This document shows positions 62,100 to 64,000 of a stretch of 64,000 nucleotides of DNA, piece by piece. Position 1 is the stretch's first letter; each line of letters starts with the position of its first letter. The stretch is from an uncultured Chryseobacterium sp. Lineage in GTDB: Bacteria > Bacteroidota > Bacteroidia > Flavobacteriales > Weeksellaceae. The DNA lies in the NCBI GenBank assembly GCA_913776245.1, contig CAJYLO010000011.1, positions 39,774 to 103,773 of the forward strand, read 5' to 3'. The notes under the pieces are model-generated. The model had not been told where the DNA came from. It searched no databases and was given only the letters and a program-made list of their open reading frames with translations. A program made the translations under genes and the position numbers.

Positions 62100-63596
62100 C
62101 TATTTTGTTTTTGCAGAATCAGCATTTGGATTCTGTTGCAATAAATCGTTCTGAAGGGTTGCCTGAGGATTAACAGTTGGTGCCTGCAAACCGGAAATTT
62201 TATTCATTTCCTCTACAAACTTAGCGTCGCCAAGATTGTAAAAAGTCTGGCTGGCCACTTTACCATCTTTTCCAATAATGAAAAAACCAGGAATTTTGAA
62301 ACCGTAAATAAAATATTTTTTGGCATAGTCTGATGACAGCCCGCCTTCTGCATAATAATTTGTTCCCGGAACGCCTTTCAGCATTGCATTAGCTGTTTTT
62401 GTAAATTGTTCTTTTGTATCATCCACATTTACAAAAGCAAAATTTACTTTAGATTTGTAAAAATTAACGACTTCCTTTAGAACAGGAATGGTAGATTGAG
62501 CGATATACGGATTCCAGGAGGCATAAGTCATAACCAGAGTCGGCTTTCCGTTTGATTCCAAATTAGCCGATTTTCCGTCTAGTTTTACAAGATTAACTTT
62601 TGGTGCTTCCTCTCCTTTTTTCAATCCAAATACAGCATTAATTGCAGAATTAATATCTTTCTTAACTTCAGAATCTTTAATATACTCCTCACTAACTTTT
62701 TTTACCTTATCAACATCCGAAGTATATGGATTAAGATCAAACTTAGCAATTACAAAAGCAAGAAGATAATCTTTTGTTTTCTGAGATAATTCCTTGTTTT
62801 CTGATAAATATCTTGCAAAGATAGCAGACATGCTGGCAGTGTTTTTATCTTTTTGTTTTTCTGCAAAAGACTGGAAGTTTTGCCCTATTTTGTTCAAAAG
62901 ATAATTTCTGTAAACAGGTAAATCCTCAACCATTCTATCATTATTCTTGGTCAATGAGTTTTCATAATCGGTGAAAGTTTTTGATACTTTGAAAGAAGGG
63001 TCACCGCTCACCTGGCCGTGAGAAGCCTCATACTGCGCGAGGAAAGTTAATACATTAGTGGCAAGCTCATCTTTTTTAAGTTTTACCACATCACTGTCAG
63101 GGCTAATTTTATCGGCAGTCTGATCCATGTTTTTTTCTAAATCAGAATATATTTTTTTTATTTCATTAAGGAAATCTGATTCCTTTTTCTGTAGCAATTG
63201 CATATTCAGCTTAGAGCTGTAGGTTTGAAGATATTTTTGAGTTTCCGTAATGAAATCATTGTTCTTTTTTGCATCACCTTCAATTTTATAAACTTCGGGA
63301 AAGGAGCTGGCTTCACCAGAAATTTTCAGATCCTGGCCTTTTTTCAGATAAATGAAATTCATTTTACCTGCATACGTCATCGCATACATTCCATTCTTAG
63401 GTGCTTTAAATTCACCTTTGAAGTTGCCTTTTTCATCTACACCTATATTGATTAAAGGCAGAGTTGCGACGCCGGAAGCTTCTATGAATTCTATTCTTTC
63501 AAGAGGAGAACCTCCCTTTACATTTCCTTCCACTTTAACTTTGGAACAAGAAATCACCAACAAAGAAATTAAAAGTAGAAATAAATACTTTTTCAT
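62100..63596 (-). CDS. Thioredoxin-like lipoprotein lacking the CxxC motif (TlpA-type)
   Basis: The protein is 498 aa from ATG 63596. The lipobox LLVISC puts the lipid Cys at residue 17. A domain of about 100 residues like those before TlpA proteins (VEGNVKGGSPLERIEFIEAS) is followed by a long helical part (about 110-330) and a thioredoxin-like domain at about 335-475 (LVKLDGKSANLESNGKPTLV). Where WCxxC is expected the sequence is YASWNPYIAQSTIPVLKEV: Asn362 and Ile365 replace both cysteines. So it cannot be a disulfide reductase; a chaperone or binding role is inferred. It is first of the rlmD operon. Confidence 0.86.
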   Translation of the reverse strand: MKKYLFLLLISLLVISCSKVKVEGNVKGGSPLERIEFIEASGVATLPLINIGVDEKGNFKGEFKAPKNGMYAMTYAGKMNFIYLKKGQDLKISGEASSFPEVYKIEGDAKKNNDFITETQKYLQTYSSKLNMQLLQKKESDFLNEIKKIYSDLEKNMDQTADKISPDSDVVKLKKDELATNVLTFLAQYEASHGQVSGDPSFKVSKTFTDYENSLTKNNDRMVEDLPVYRNYLLNKIGQNFQSFAEKQKDKNTASMSAIFARYLSENKELSQKTKDYLLAFVIAKFDLNPYTSDVDKVKKVSEEYIKDSEVKKDINSAINAVFGLKKGEEAPKVNLVKLDGKSANLESNGKPTLVMTYASWNPYIAQSTIPVLKEVVNFYKSKVNFAFVNVDDTKEQFTKTANAMLKGVPGTNYYAEGGLSSDYAKKYFIYGFKIPGFFIIGKDGKVASQTFYNLGDAKFVEEMNKISGLQAPTVNPQATLQNDLLQQNPNADSAKTK

Positions 63597-63614
63597 TTTA
63601 AAAATTAATTTGTG

Positions 63615-63622
63615 CAAAAATA
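63615..63622 (-). promoter_or_regulatory. Promoter -7 element of the TlpA-like/rlmD operon
   Basis: On the minus strand it is TATTTTTG, an exact TAnnTTTG match, 18 bp before ATG 63596. It overlaps the alternative start at 63617 and so supports the shorter protein. The gap 63623-63886 has no gene; it is AT-rich. Confidence 0.5.
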
Positions 63623-63886
63623 ATCTAATTAAGATTTTAAAAAAAATGAAATCTGTTTTTTTATCAAAACATTAACAAAATAAAGCTATTTTAAAGATTG
63701 TATAATCTAAATGTTTTTAAAAGTCACTAATAATGGTATTGAAAACGGCGCGATTTATAGAATAATCAACAACTGCTTGCAAGTATTTTCAGGATTATAT
63801 AAATTTATCTCACTTTCCTGAACAGTAATATTTAATAATTTAAAAAAGTGATTGTGAAGTTATATTGGCGTAGTAATAAAACAAAA

Positions 63887-63914
63887 AAACCTCATACATT
63901 ACTGTATGAGGTTT
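63887..63914 (-). terminator. Terminator of the rRNA operon
   Basis: AAACCTCATACA (63887-63898) pairs perfectly with TGTATGAGGTTT (63903-63914) around TTAC, and the minus strand goes on in T. It follows the 5S rRNA 3' end by 7 bp. Confidence 0.92.
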
Positions 63915-63921
63915 AAAAAAA

Positions 63922-64000
63922 CTGGCGGCGACCTACTCTCCCGCTTTCGCAGTACCATCGGCGCTGGTGGGCTTAACTTCTGTGTTCGGAATGGGAACAG
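63922..64000 (-). rRNA. rrf: 5S ribosomal RNA, 3' part, cut by the window edge
   Basis: The last 79 bases read on the minus strand contain CCCATTCCGAACACAGAAGT and GAAAGCGGGAGAGTAGGTCG, the highly conserved 5S core and 3' helix. The 5' third is outside the window. 23S and 16S rRNA genes should lie beyond it on the same strand. Confidence 0.93.

Noticed and set aside
1..64000. CRISPR array, prophage, insertion sequence, toxin-antitoxin or restriction system
   Set aside because: No regularly spaced direct repeats of 25-40 bp, no transposase, integrase, phage structural, Cas or methylase gene was seen in any frame; the only tandem repeat has units joined without spacers.

Overview
The window looks like a chromosomal segment of a flavobacterium of the Chryseobacterium/Elizabethkingia type (Weeksellaceae, Bacteroidota). 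The signs are low GC content, Bacteroidota-type promoters (-33 TTTG, -7 TAnnTTTG) before many genes, secreted proteins ending in type IX secretion system (T9SS) sorting domains of type A and type B, a Bacteroidota-style LptD, the rpmB-rpmG-DUF4295-ftsY block, and DUF6048/DUF6452 beside rlmD. Nearly all of it is core chromosome. I see no prophage, integrase, transposase, CRISPR array, restriction system or plasmid gene. Genus assignment is by family resemblance, not by a database search.

Layout. 0-6 kb: the first codons of a secreted protein, two large T9SS type B proteins, then tsf. 7-9.5 kb: a small secreted protein, an unknown protein, a deoxynucleoside kinase and an ArsC-like protein. 9.5-11.6 kb: rpmB-rpmG-DUF4295-ftsY and a GlsB-type membrane protein. 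11.7-14.6 kb: a secreted reprolysin-like metallopeptidase. 14.7-21.1 kb (minus strand): coaE, an MBL-fold hydrolase, ruvB, a large membrane protein, a glycine-zipper lipoprotein and purA. 21.6-26.1 kb: asnB, a delta-60-repeat protein, then a scar holding 42-bp tandem repeats, a broken DUF6261-like gene and a related repeat. 26.2-32.1 kb: a membrane protein, RidA, lptD divergent from an N-acetylmuramoyl-L-alanine amidase, two tRNA-Glu genes either side of rpsT, and aroQ. 32.2-35.3 kb (minus): a five-gene set of membrane proteins, a lipoprotein and a winged-helix regulator. 35.5-39.6 kb: a PaaI-like thioesterase, a crotonase and a second reprolysin-like protease. 40-49.5 kb: clpB, an outer-membrane protein, an M1 peptidase, an M43 protease lipoprotein and a GH3 beta-glucosidase. 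49.6-57.6 kb (minus): an EEP-family hydrolase, a NudK-like Nudix hydrolase, fmt, recQ, two tandem OmpA proteins and folK. 57.6-63.6 kb: sppA (plus), then a TlpA-like lipoprotein, rlmD, DUF6452 and DUF6048 as one minus-strand operon. The right edge is the 3' end of a 5S rRNA gene on the minus strand, so an rRNA operon continues beyond the window.

Themes. Envelope and secretion genes dominate: T9SS cargo, four metallopeptidases, OmpA proteins, LptD, the amidase and SppA. Housekeeping genes for translation and nucleotide metabolism are interleaved.

The least explained material is non-coding. (i) A dispersed palindromic element occurs three times, each copy directly after the stop codon of a minus-strand gene. 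(ii) A shared palindrome lies over two promoters on either side of a winged-helix regulator gene and may be its operator. (iii) Two terminator-like hairpins have no gene in front of them, one between purA and asnB and one before clpB. (iv) There is a repeat and pseudogene scar at 25-26 kb. No clear new multi-gene system is visible; the best candidate for an undescribed module is the regulator, membrane-protein and lipoprotein set at 32.2-35.4 kb.
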